DNA of 43,197 nt from the IMG/VR virus record IMGVR_UViG_3300021963_000242, positions 1 through 43,197 of that record; one strand, written 5' to 3'. This stretch comes from a virus. The position numbers and the translations under genes were made by a program. Below, piece by piece: positions 22,045 to 31,616 of this stretch; the first letter of the stretch is position 1, and the number at the start of each line of letters is the position of its first letter. Below the pieces are notes generated by a model. That model was not told where the DNA came from. It worked only from the letters and a program-made list of their open reading frames with translations, and made no database searches.

Positions 22045-24852
22045 ATGTCGGCGCTTGAGTTGTTATCTGCGGTGCATGCACCGGACGGGTGGCGCTGTGT
22101 AGTAGGCATAAAAAATAAAAGAGTCATCAAGAAATTTGTTGAGTCTGCTGAAGAAGTTGTACAGGCGGCACAGCAGTTAGTTGACGATGGGTTTAATGCT
22201 TATTTTGCCTGCGCTACGTTTGAGCAACCAACAACAAGATCGGGAGATAACACAAAGGAGTTCCGCGCTTTATGGCTAGATATAGATTGTGGAGAAGACA
22301 AACCTTATACAGATCAACGGCAAGGTATAGCTGCTCTTAAGGAGTTTTGTAAATCAACTTCTTTACCTAGACCAACTCTTGTTAATAGTGGGCGGGGCAT
22401 TCACGCATACTGGACATTTAAAACTCCAGTAACTCCTGCGTTGTGGCAACCTGCTGCTAACAGATTAAAAACTTTATGTGAAGAGGAGTTTCTTAGCGCA
22501 GACCATGCGTGTACAGCAGACAAAGCACGGATATTGCGTTTACCAGATACTAAGAATTTTAAAGACCCAAGTGATCCTCTTGACGTAGAACTTCTTTATA
22601 CAGGAGAGCCTGTAGATTTTTTTGAATTGCGACAAGCACTTGGTGTTCTTGTTTTTAAGGAAGAAATACCAGACTTCATAACGCGCCAAGTAAATGAGCT
22701 AACTAAAGCACTTGCAAACAATCGCGAATATCATTTCAAGAACATTTTAGTTAAGACAGATATTGGTGTTGGTTGTAAGCAAATAAAGTTTTTATCAGAG
22801 AATCAAAAAGATGTAAGCGAAACTTTATGGAGGGCGGGTTTATCAATTGCTCAGTACTGTGTAGACAGAGATGTAGCGATACACGCCATATCAAAAGACC
22901 ACGATGAATATGACTTTAGTTCGACAGAAAAGAAAGCTAATCGTATTAAGGGTCCGTATCAATGCGTGACGTTTGAGAAGTTTAATCCCGGCGGGTGTGA
23001 TGAATGCCCCCATAAAGGCAAACTCAAGTCACCCATCTTGTTAGGTTTAGAGATTGCCGAGGCTATTAGCAATGAAATTGTAGAAGAGGCTGAAGAGGAT
23101 GAGTATCCGGTTGTTTACTCCGTACCCGAATACCCATTCCCCTACTTTAGGGGGAAGCACGGGGGTGTTTATAAGCGTCCGGTCACGGAGGAGGAAGAGG
23201 CGCAGCTTGTATACGAACACGATCTTTATATCATCCGAAGGATGGTGCACCCAATTGAAGGGGAAATGGTCGTATTTAGGCTTCATCTACCCCAAGATGG
23301 GATGAAAGAGTTTTCAGTACCTCTTACTGCTGTAGTAGTTAAAGAAAAGTTGAGGGAAGCGTTAGCAGAAAAGGGTGTAGCAGCCACACCAAAACAACAA
23401 GATTCCCTTCTTAGTTACATAACCACTTTTGTTAAAGAACTTCAAGCAAGTAAAAAGGCAGATAAAATGAGAACACAATTCGGATGGTGCGACAGCGATA
23501 GTAAGTTTATCGTTGGGGATAGAGAAATATCAGCAGCGGGTATTCATTACAGCCCACCCTCAAGCGCAACTGATCATTTCGCCCCACACATGATTGCTAT
23601 GGGGGACTTTGATAAGTGGAAGGAATGCTTCAATATTTACGCGAAGGAAGGTTTGGAACCCTATGCGTATGCTGCGCTAACAGGATTTGGTAGCCCCTTA
23701 CTAAAGTTTACAGGGATTCGTGGTGCTGCTATTAATTTAATCAGTGGAGACTCTGGGCCTGGAAAGTCCACGATACTTCGTGTGATCAACAGTATTATCG
23801 GTAAACCTACAGAGCTTATGTCCATGTGGAAAGACACACAGAACTCAGTGTCTCGTAAGCTAGCAATCTTTAATAACTTATGCCATACCTACGATGAGAT
23901 CACTAAAGTTCCTGCTGAAGACATGGGGTCGCACCTGTATCAAGTAACCCAAGGCCGTGATAAAGAAAGAGCGCAGGCTAGTGTTAATCAATTACGGTCA
24001 AATAACGATAGGTGGGAGCTTATTGAGATTATGACTTCTAATGCTAGTTTGTACGACAAGTTGCAAATTGCCCGTGATTCAGTAGATGGCGAGATGATGC
24101 GGGTCTTTGAATACGTTATCTACAGTAGCGGTATTGATGAGCAATATGCTAAAAAGATGTTTGATGTACAGTTAGAACAAAACTACGGACATGCAGCAGA
24201 TATTTATTTTTCGTATTTAGTCAACAACCTTGACTATGCTGTGAACACTGTACGCACCGTCCAAGCCAAAATTGATAAAGAGCTTAAGCTAAGTTCTCGT
24301 GAGCGATTTTGGTCCGCACTTGTGGCTTGTAATCTTGCAGGTGGGATATTAGCAAAAGAGGTGGGGCTGCACGACTACAGCCTTAAGAACATATATAACT
24401 GGGTTACACAGCAGATACTACAGTTGCGAGAGCATGTGAGACCGCCTTTAGCTAATGCTGCCGGAGTGGTTGGCGACTACATCAATAGGCATATGCAAAA
24501 TATTTTAGTTGTTAACGCTGAGATAGACGCACGGACTAATATGTCATCTGCCCCCATAATGGAACCCAAAGGCCCGCTGTATATACGCTATGAACCGGAC
24601 ACAAAAAAGATGTTTATTAACTCTAAACATTTTCGGTCAGATTGCGCTAAAGCCCAAATAACTTACAGGGAACTTTCACGTAAGCTAGAGACAGATAAAG
24701 TTTTGTTAGGTACTGAAGTAAAGCGTATTACAAAAGGTATGAAAGTCACAGCGCCACCTGTGTACTGCCTAGTGTTTGATTGCGCCAATAGCAACTTCTT
24801 CGACATAGAAGAACTAATGAATATACCCGACGATGCTAGTGCATCAAGTTAA
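22045..24852 (+). CDS. AEP primase fused to DUF927-type helicase
   Basis: A 935-residue fusion that can prime and unwind DNA. The N-terminal archaeo-eukaryotic primase has WLDIDCGED (about 77-85; catalytic D-x-D), SGRGIHAYW (about 115-123) and ARILRLPDTKNF (about 155-166). A zinc-like C..CDEC (about 308-319) separates this from the C-terminal ATPase. The ATPase is of DUF927 type, with Walker A GDSGPGKST (about 569-577) and YDEITK (about 614-619) as a probable Walker B. It ends the replication block; the last codons overlap the small gene at 24833. ATG 22045 follows AGGAGATTCCTAGT. Confidence 0.9.
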   Translation: MSALELLSAVHAPDGWRCVVGIKNKRVIKKFVESAEEVVQAAQQLVDDGFNAYFACATFEQPTTRSGDNTKEFRALWLDIDCGEDKPYTDQRQGIAALKEFCKSTSLPRPTLVNSGRGIHAYWTFKTPVTPALWQPAANRLKTLCEEEFLSADHACTADKARILRLPDTKNFKDPSDPLDVELLYTGEPVDFFELRQALGVLVFKEEIPDFITRQVNELTKALANNREYHFKNILVKTDIGVGCKQIKFLSENQKDVSETLWRAGLSIAQYCVDRDVAIHAISKDHDEYDFSSTEKKANRIKGPYQCVTFEKFNPGGCDECPHKGKLKSPILLGLEIAEAISNEIVEEAEEDEYPVVYSVPEYPFPYFRGKHGGVYKRPVTEEEEAQLVYEHDLYIIRRMVHPIEGEMVVFRLHLPQDGMKEFSVPLTAVVVKEKLREALAEKGVAATPKQQDSLLSYITTFVKELQASKKADKMRTQFGWCDSDSKFIVGDREISAAGIHYSPPSSATDHFAPHMIAMGDFDKWKECFNIYAKEGLEPYAYAALTGFGSPLLKFTGIRGAAINLISGDSGPGKSTILRVINSIIGKPTELMSMWKDTQNSVSRKLAIFNNLCHTYDEITKVPAEDMGSHLYQVTQGRDKERAQASVNQLRSNNDRWELIEIMTSNASLYDKLQIARDSVDGEMMRVFEYVIYSSGIDEQYAKKMFDVQLEQNYGHAADIYFSYLVNNLDYAVNTVRTVQAKIDKELKLSSRERFWSALVACNLAGGILAKEVGLHDYSLKNIYNWVTQQILQLREHVRPPLANAAGVVGDYINRHMQNILVVNAEIDARTNMSSAPIMEPKGPLYIRYEPDTKKMFINSKHFRSDCAKAQITYRELSRKLETDKVLLGTEVKRITKGMKVTAPPVYCLVFDCANSNFFDIEELMNIPDDASASS

Positions 24853-25027
24853 TTTCAATATTAACTGGCGCAAGTTTGTGAAAGGTAGTTCGTTTTTTAT
24901 ACCTTGCTTAGACTGCACAGCCGCTAAAGAAGTAGTCAGAAAAGAGACTAGACGGTTAAAGTTTAAAGTAGTTATTAAGACAGTTATAGAAGAAGGTATT
25001 CAGGGTATTCGCGTTTGGAGAGTTTAG
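24833..25027 (+). CDS. Small basic protein ending the rightward arm
   Basis: A 64-residue basic product (VNFNINWRKFVKGSSFFIPC, then LDCTAAKEVVRKETRRLKFK). It starts at ATG 24833 inside the primase end. I have the impression of similar small proteins in other phages, with an FFIPCxD/E core. The function is unknown. It is the last gene before the terminator at 25087. Confidence 0.65.
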   Translation: MLVHQVNFNINWRKFVKGSSFFIPCLDCTAAKEVVRKETRRLKFKVVIKTVIEEGIQGIRVWRV

Positions 25028-25086
25028 CTGTATACTGCGAATTGCAGTGTCCATGCTGCCTCCTCGACTCACGACGAGTCCTTCAT

Positions 25087-25111
25087 CCCCGCATCATGCG
25101 GGGATTTTTTT
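25087..25111 (+). terminator. Rho-independent terminator of the rightward arm
   Basis: CCCCGCA (25087-25093), a TCA loop and TGCGGGG (25097-25103), then a run of seven T (25105-25111). The T-run overlaps the stop codon of the convergent late gene. Two further small hairpins precede it: ACTGC/GCAGT at 25034-25048 and GACTC/GAGTC at 25066-25080. Confidence 0.9.
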
Positions 25112-28100
25112 ACTCTTTAGCTCTAAGTTCTAAGAGTTCGCGGCGGTTCATCGGGTTAGCAATATACAACCCTTGATCAACAACCCGCTCCTGCCTACGC
25201 CGTGCTTGGTCAGATTGGATGATGTTGTTAGGTAGGATGCGACGGTTGGGAAACTTCTTATTGTATTTCTGGATGTCTTCCATCACATCATCAAAGTCTT
25301 CATCGGATATACCGCGCCGTGCATAGACTGCACGTTTTAATAGATCAGTGCGCTCTTCTTCACGCTCCTGCTCAAGCTTCTTAAGTTTGTAGTTTTCAGT
25401 TTGTTTTGCGGATACTTTGATTGGTGCAAAGCCAATACTCTGCATCGCAATGTCCATCCAATCGAGGTCTTCCTTAGCGACAACCTCGTATCCTTTCGGA
25501 GTCTTTACTCCTTCTTCGCTAAAGCGATATGCCTTAACCGGTTGGCGTATGAATGAAGGTAGCATCGTCTCAATGGCACGTTCTGTCTGACCCTCTTTGA
25601 ACCTATCGTACGCACGTTGGGCATTTTCATACATACCGAAGCTTGGACCAAGCAACCCCTTGAACTCCCAATCTGGGAAGAATAGATCGTTGAGTTTGAC
25701 CCGTGCGTTGAAGTCTGCGCCTGTTAGTCCAGTGACCGGGCCTAATGCTACGTAGGTTGCTATATTGGCACCAAAGTTTTCAGACAGATATTTTTTAAAC
25801 CAGAGATCAAATCCGTACTTACGGATCTGGAAGGCTGCACTATCTTCGTCATCGTCATCATCACCATAAGCAGAAAGAGCTTTCTCTAATACAGAAGTAA
25901 TAACCGTATACAACGGGAAGCCTGTCACCCCTGCAAACATACCTGTCATACCCAAAGTGCCGAAGAGTTTAATAACAGCTTGGTTACGCAATGCAGGATC
26001 TTTCCAATGTTTTATGATGTTTATGCCGTTAGTCGCAAGATAAAACGCTGTGTTCTGGGCAAACTTCTTAAATTGAAAGAGCGTACGACCAACAGGCCCA
26101 CGGAAATACCGTGGTGTATCAAAGAGCGAGTAGTCGTACATCGCATCGTGCGTTATATCCAAAGCTTTCTTAGTAGCATTTTGATGAGAAAGACCTTGCT
26201 GCCGTCCGATACGATACGCAGTCATTGCCATCATCTCTCGTGGGAGTTGTTCGGTAAAGCTAAACAACTTAGAGATAGCATCGGCTGGGACTTGCACTAC
26301 ACGTTTAACTATATTGGGGTTCGTAGCCTGTTCAGACGGAGATTGCACAACATTAAGAAGGTCCATCGAGCGGTTAAACGTGAATAAGTTGTCAGCTGCA
26401 AACTCATCGTAGGCTTTGATTTCATCTGCGTTAGTCAGAGCGTTACGTATAGAAGGCATAACGTATTCTGTTTTACCGTTGACTTTGCGACGGAACCCAA
26501 CCTCTTTGTACACATTCATAAACCGCAATAGTTCTGTATGCACAGCCTTAGCACCACCAGGAGTTGTTCCGTATTCAGCAAGTAGTGTGGGGTAGCCAAA
26601 CACAGGTAAAGAAGTCATGTTCGTCAGTGCTGACGAGATCGAACTCATGTAGTAGAAGAAGTTAAACGTCGAGAGTCCGTTGGCTGCAAAGTTTAGGATT
26701 GAGTTTTCGTTCTTAGGATTAACGACAGCGTCAAAGTCCTCTGCTACTTCTTCGATATAGGTTCTGTATTTGGCAGAGTCTGGATTGTCTTTAATTGAAT
26801 CCCGCGCTTCGCTTAGTCCGTTAATGATCTGAGGCTGGAACTCCAACTTTGCTAGTTGGTTAGACATACGGAAGCCCGCAGTGCCAAAGTTACGCAACGC
26901 ATCTGCACTAAAACCTGCTGTATTTTTACGATGGATAAACTGTTTGCGGAAACTCTTCTCTGGCAGTGTCAGTAAGTACATCTGATAGATCTCGTCTTTG
27001 ACCGCAGTCTTATCAGTGTCGGTGCCCAACTTGTCTACTGCCTTGAGAACTTCTTTTAACTTTGTTGTATCAGCAAACCCTTCTTCCATCATGCCGCTTA
27101 ACTGATCACCACGCTTAAAGGTCTGGTCATCATATAAATCTTTAGTAGACTTACCCATCTCCTTAGCCCTGCGGATGGCGAACCGATTGCGCTCCGAAGC
27201 AGACTCAAACATATAGAACTCCATGTCTTTGCCTTTGCCTACACGCAACCAGTTTTCTCCATATCTCATGAGAGGAAAATAAGGATAAGCAACCTTGTCT
27301 GTCTCAAATTCTTTTTTGAGCAGCTCCATAAATTTAGTTTTTTCTGCGTCTTCTATGCCCATTACTTCAATACGTTTCTTTAGCAGCTCTTTGTATTGCT
27401 CATATTGTTTGGCGTAATAGTCACGCACATCGACATAGATCTTGCGCCCAGGTTCGCCAAGCTTTTCCCACAGATCATCCAGAGTATCTGACTGAGGCGT
27501 AGACGCAAGACGATCTTTACCAGGAATGCTTGGGTCTATACCGTTAACCGTAGCCAAGTGCATGATCGTGGCAAGCAACTGACTTTGTTCTCTGTCGTTG
27601 CGCTGAAGCTTTAGCCAAGGCTTCATGATGCCTTTCATCTCATCAAGGTACTGCTGACGCTTAGCGTTGAACTTCCTACCAAGATCCACGACACGGGTAA
27701 GCGCAGGGACTTTATCTTTAACAAGTTTGGCAATCTGGCTTGGGGTAAGTGCACCGATAAGATGTTTACGCGAGGCAGACATACCACCTTCGATAACAGC
27801 ACCAGCAAGTTCAGCCTGACTAGATACATCCATGCCGTTAGCAATAGCTTGATCGAGGAGCGATACGTTCGGGCCTTGGTTGCGTGGGGTGCGGATTACA
27901 TCGTTGGCGTATTTAACTTGTACTTGTGCAGCATCTTTTACGTCTTGCTTTTGGCTAAGAGCTTCTACCGTCTGAACAGCAGCGGCTGTATCAGGCTTAA
28001 AGTCTAAGAGCGTATTTGTAACATCAATTAAACCAGCAAGAGTAGATTCATCATTTTTGTTTAATCCAAACAACTGGCGAATAGTAGCTACAAAACCTTT

Positions 28101-31100
28101 GGATACAGTTGTCTTTTCAAACGGTATAGTTCTTAGGAATGCTTGAAAATCTGGATCTGTCATGCCATAGGCAAGAAACTCGTTTACATCTAATAACGCT
28201 TTGCCTTTAGTAAAAACTCTTTCTAAAGATTTTGCAAGGTATGCTTCAACAGAATCAGGTGCGCCTTTTTCTAGTTTATCTACAGCTTTTCTAGTGGCAT
28301 CCATTAACCGTATCAGTTTGCGATACGCAAGCACTCTGGGGTCTGTAGATTTAGGATCATTTGCTAGAATTTCTTTGCCCTGCGCTATCTTCATAGCAGT
28401 AGCCGCATGCAACAACTCATGCAAAACAGTCTGATTATTTACTCCTTGTTCACTACCTATGTCGCTACCCGCTACATAAACATGAGGAACTCTAAGCAAG
28501 TTTTTGGGTAATTCCCCACGTTCCAAAGCTGCCATATCTGCCTGATTTAAAGGCATACTTGTTTGGGGGAAGAACAGCCCCTTACTCTTGCGACTCTTAA
28601 ACGCGTTTAAAAGAGCAGAATTAGATGCAGCATCTACAATCACAAAACGAACTGCGCCTAATACAGATGCTAGTTTCTGCGCTAATGTCTTTTCAAATGG
28701 GGTGCTGTTACGGTCATTAGCAATAAGTTGGGCGGCTTCTCTTCCATTCTTTGGCTTACGCTTTTCAAAGTTCGTATTGACTTCGACACTTGTAGAATCT
28801 TCCCCTATCTCTACTTGGCTTAGCGGTGCAGTCGGGCCTTCTGGCTTCTCAAGCACACGCTTTTTCTTTTTAACAGTAACAACGGGCGCAGGGCCAGTAG
28901 GCTGTTCTGTTTGCACAGGTGGCGCTTCTTCTGCTAACTCAGTAATCTTTTGCTCAATGTCAGGAGCAGGTGCAGCCCTAGCACCTTCAACTCTAGTCTT
29001 TATGAGGTTTCTTATATCTACAGGCGCACGGTTGAATTGCGCTTCAGCCATCCCTTTAATGCGAGTAGTTGCAAGCTGAGGTCTCGTACTGAGGTCATAT
29101 AGAACTTCCAGCGCAGGGTAAATGCTCTCATAAAAGTTTTTACGCAAAACAGCCAACGCTTCGGGGTTAGATGTTTTTGACTTAAGAATATTGTCGAGCG
29201 TCCGCTCTTCAAACAGAGTCTGGTAGGTTTTTCTTGGACCTTCGGGCGTTTCAGGTCTTGGACCAAAGAACCTATCAAGTTGAACAGCAAGACCTTCCTC
29301 ACCAGTATCAACGCGCTTCTTAGTAGAGGTAATCATACGCTCTAAGAAATTAAGAACGCTAGTCCAATCTTTTTTCTCTGCGGCTTTAGTAGCTCTTTCT
29401 TCTTCAGTCAGCTTAGGCTTAGGACCACGTTTAGCAAGAGGCTCGGCTGCAACTCCAGTGACGCTAGCAATAGCATCTCGTAGCGTCTTACCTACAGGCG
29501 TTACTACACCGTCATCTTCCCGCACCCACATATTGTCTCTGCGGATGATTTGAACCTTATCACCGTTAGAGAGTTCTAAAGTCTTTACGCTTTCTCCGGC
29601 TGCATTCTTACCACTAGGCTGCTTGACAACTTTAGGGGGTTCGGTTGTTGTGGCAAATTCTGCCACTTCTGTTCCTTCAACAGGCGCTGCTGCTCCCTCT
29701 TCTTTTGCTTGGACGGTTTCGGTGGGCGTAGTGACACTGGGGGTTTCCTTTTGAGGTACGACTATATATTCACGACCATTAGTAGTTGTAAAAGTTACAC
29801 CATCGTATCCTTGGTCTCTAGCAGCATTAACAACATCTGCCATAGTTTTGTCTTTGCTAAGACCTAATGATGTTTTAGCGTCAGCCCATGTAGGTGTATC
29901 TAATAAGTTATTAAAAGTAACTTTTTCTTCTTTTACATTACCGTCTTTACCAGCATATGTTTCCGCAACTTTTCGGTCAGGAGACATAAACAACCCACCA
30001 CCAACAGTAGGTTCAGCTTCTTTACCTGCTTGTATACCCCTGTATAGCGTTACGGTTGTTGGTTCTACTGTACCGGATGGTACTTCCTCTCCTCGTACAG
30101 GTTCTTCAGCAGCAGGTGCAGGGCGTTCCACTCGCTTGGTGACAGGTGGCTCAACTCCTCCGGTGGGTACTGCTCCAGCGGGTTCGCTAGGAATTGGAAC
30201 GCTTTCTCCACCTGACTGTTCGATAGTTTTAGCAACATCCCCGGCCTCCTTCGCGGCTTCGGCTTGAACTTTAGCAATCTCGGCTTGTGCTTGTTCGACT
30301 TCTCGGTCATTTTTTTCCTCTTCCGCTACTTGTGCAGCAGCTTGAATTTTGGCTTTATCAGGTTCTACACCTGCGGCTATATATTCATTAGTAAGCTCAT
30401 CAACCCGTGATGTCATAGCATCAACTTCAGCAGAAGCTTCAGCGACTTTTTGTGCAGGGGTTTCAGGAGCAGGAGGTGGCGCAGCGGGGGTTTCAGGAGC
30501 AGGAGGTGGTTGTTTTGCTAGTTGCTCTGCGTCAATCCTATCTTGGAGTTGTCTAATTTGTTCATCGCTAGCACCAGAGTCACGGGCTATGCGAACGGCT
30601 TGACGTAAAGATAACCCGCCACCCACTACAGAACCAGCAATACCTTCCATCGTACCCGCAGAAATCACACCGCGCATTGTTGGCGTTTCAGCCATTGCCT
30701 TTATATTTTGTTCTTCTCCTGCGCGTTGTAACGCAATATTTTCTGCGGCTTTTGCTTGCGCGGCTTGCAGTACTTCAGGTATGCCTTCAGCTCCTGCACT
30801 TTTAATTACAGTTTTTGCAGCGGCTTTAGCTCCAGTTTTAGGGGCTTCTGCTACTGTTTGTTTAGCAGCAGATTCAGCAGCTTCTTTTGCAACGGTTCGA
30901 CTTACAATTTTTTTAATAAAATCTTTTTCAGCCCCTGTACCCCCTGCAAATACCCCTAACCCCCCACCAAGAGCAATCATGTCAAGGTTTTTGCCGCCAT
31001 ATTCTTGCGCTTCAATAGCAAGTTTTTCTGCTCTATCTTCTGATACACCATTTTCTTTAAGGGCTTTTTTTACTTCGCTATATATGGCACCTTTAATCTC

Positions 31101-31607
31101 ACCAGCACCCATAGCGCCGCCAACTACTCTAGATCCTATAAGCGCACCAGGAGGACCGCCAAGCAAAAATCCAGTTAGTGCGCCTATTGCTTGTACCCCT
31201 AGTGATCCAACAGCAGAAGAAATTGTATCAACTGGAGCAACCGCTAAAGCTTTAAGCGCCCCTTGTACTTGATCCATTGCCCCTTTATCTTCAACTTCTT
31301 TTAAGATTCTTGCCTGTTCTTTTTCATCTTTTTTAGCAGTAGCAGACATAAGAGCACCAAGATATTCCTTAGCGCCCCGTAGAGATTTAGCAGCGTCACT
31401 GTCTGGTCTATAGGTATTAGCAACATTTTCTAACCCACCAACAAAAGACCGCGCCATTCCTACCGGAACATCAGCAACTTGACGAAAGATTGACTCTTCT
31501 TCTACTACGGGAGGACGACCATCCTTAGAAGGGGATGGAGCTTTAAATTGATTCCACGGCCCACTAACTTCGGGTTGCTTGGCAAATTGTTCCCAAGGTC
31601 CAGACAT
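25110..31607 (-). CDS. Giant polyvalent / PLxRFG-type virion or ejection protein
   Basis: The 2165-residue product is a chain of modules. The N-terminus repeats SGPW(E/N)QF (2-25); a hydrophobic glycine-rich stretch follows (about 118-160). A proline-rich linker lies near 367-390. An ADP-ribosyltransferase-like module has TVTLYRGIQAG then GGGLFMSPDRKVAETYA (about 515-560). A zincin-like VLHELLHAA (HExxH near 1062) is typical of polyvalent proteins. PLMRYG (about 1444-1450) marks the PLxRFG-type region, followed by helical and membrane-like segments with an acidic DDDDDED tract near 1915. Proteins of this type are thought to be injected with the DNA. It is the last gene of the leftward late arm. 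Confidence 0.85.
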   Translation of the reverse strand: MSGPWEQFAKQPEVSGPWNQFKAPSPSKDGRPPVVEEESIFRQVADVPVGMARSFVGGLENVANTYRPDSDAAKSLRGAKEYLGALMSATAKKDEKEQARILKEVEDKGAMDQVQGALKALAVAPVDTISSAVGSLGVQAIGALTGFLLGGPPGALIGSRVVGGAMGAGEIKGAIYSEVKKALKENGVSEDRAEKLAIEAQEYGGKNLDMIALGGGLGVFAGGTGAEKDFIKKIVSRTVAKEAAESAAKQTVAEAPKTGAKAAAKTVIKSAGAEGIPEVLQAAQAKAAENIALQRAGEEQNIKAMAETPTMRGVISAGTMEGIAGSVVGGGLSLRQAVRIARDSGASDEQIRQLQDRIDAEQLAKQPPPAPETPAAPPPAPETPAQKVAEASAEVDAMTSRVDELTNEYIAAGVEPDKAKIQAAAQVAEEEKNDREVEQAQAEIAKVQAEAAKEAGDVAKTIEQSGGESVPIPSEPAGAVPTGGVEPPVTKRVERPAPAAEEPVRGEEVPSGTVEPTTVTLYRGIQAGKEAEPTVGGGLFMSPDRKVAETYAGKDGNVKEEKVTFNNLLDTPTWADAKTSLGLSKDKTMADVVNAARDQGYDGVTFTTTNGREYIVVPQKETPSVTTPTETVQAKEEGAAAPVEGTEVAEFATTTEPPKVVKQPSGKNAAGESVKTLELSNGDKVQIIRRDNMWVREDDGVVTPVGKTLRDAIASVTGVAAEPLAKRGPKPKLTEEERATKAAEKKDWTSVLNFLERMITSTKKRVDTGEEGLAVQLDRFFGPRPETPEGPRKTYQTLFEERTLDNILKSKTSNPEALAVLRKNFYESIYPALEVLYDLSTRPQLATTRIKGMAEAQFNRAPVDIRNLIKTRVEGARAAPAPDIEQKITELAEEAPPVQTEQPTGPAPVVTVKKKKRVLEKPEGPTAPLSQVEIGEDSTSVEVNTNFEKRKPKNGREAAQLIANDRNSTPFEKTLAQKLASVLGAVRFVIVDAASNSALLNAFKSRKSKGLFFPQTSMPLNQADMAALERGELPKNLLRVPHVYVAGSDIGSEQGVNNQTVLHELLHAATAMKIAQGKEILANDPKSTDPRVLAYRKLIRLMDATRKAVDKLEKGAPDSVEAYLAKSLERVFTKGKALLDVNEFLAYGMTDPDFQAFLRTIPFEKTTVSKGFVATIRQLFGLNKNDESTLAGLIDVTNTLLDFKPDTAAAVQTVEALSQKQDVKDAAQVQVKYANDVIRTPRNQGPNVSLLDQAIANGMDVSSQAELAGAVIEGGMSASRKHLIGALTPSQIAKLVKDKVPALTRVVDLGRKFNAKRQQYLDEMKGIMKPWLKLQRNDREQSQLLATIMHLATVNGIDPSIPGKDRLASTPQSDTLDDLWEKLGEPGRKIYVDVRDYYAKQYEQYKELLKKRIEVMGIEDAEKTKFMELLKKEFETDKVAYPYFPLMRYGENWLRVGKGKDMEFYMFESASERNRFAIRRAKEMGKSTKDLYDDQTFKRGDQLSGMMEEGFADTTKLKEVLKAVDKLGTDTDKTAVKDEIYQMYLLTLPEKSFRKQFIHRKNTAGFSADALRNFGTAGFRMSNQLAKLEFQPQIINGLSEARDSIKDNPDSAKYRTYIEEVAEDFDAVVNPKNENSILNFAANGLSTFNFFYYMSSISSALTNMTSLPVFGYPTLLAEYGTTPGGAKAVHTELLRFMNVYKEVGFRRKVNGKTEYVMPSIRNALTNADEIKAYDEFAADNLFTFNRSMDLLNVVQSPSEQATNPNIVKRVVQVPADAISKLFSFTEQLPREMMAMTAYRIGRQQGLSHQNATKKALDITHDAMYDYSLFDTPRYFRGPVGRTLFQFKKFAQNTAFYLATNGINIIKHWKDPALRNQAVIKLFGTLGMTGMFAGVTGFPLYTVITSVLEKALSAYGDDDDDEDSAAFQIRKYGFDLWFKKYLSENFGANIATYVALGPVTGLTGADFNARVKLNDLFFPDWEFKGLLGPSFGMYENAQRAYDRFKEGQTERAIETMLPSFIRQPVKAYRFSEEGVKTPKGYEVVAKEDLDWMDIAMQSIGFAPIKVSAKQTENYKLKKLEQEREEERTDLLKRAVYARRGISDEDFDDVMEDIQKYNKKFPNRRILPNNIIQSDQARRRQERVVDQGLYIANPMNRRELLELRAKE

Positions 31608-31616
31608 TATGCGCCC

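Noticed and set aside
28588-30603. Several long plus-strand frames inside the giant late gene
   Set aside because: They are Ser/Ala-rich antisense frames without ribosome sites; the minus-strand reading has recognisable domains.
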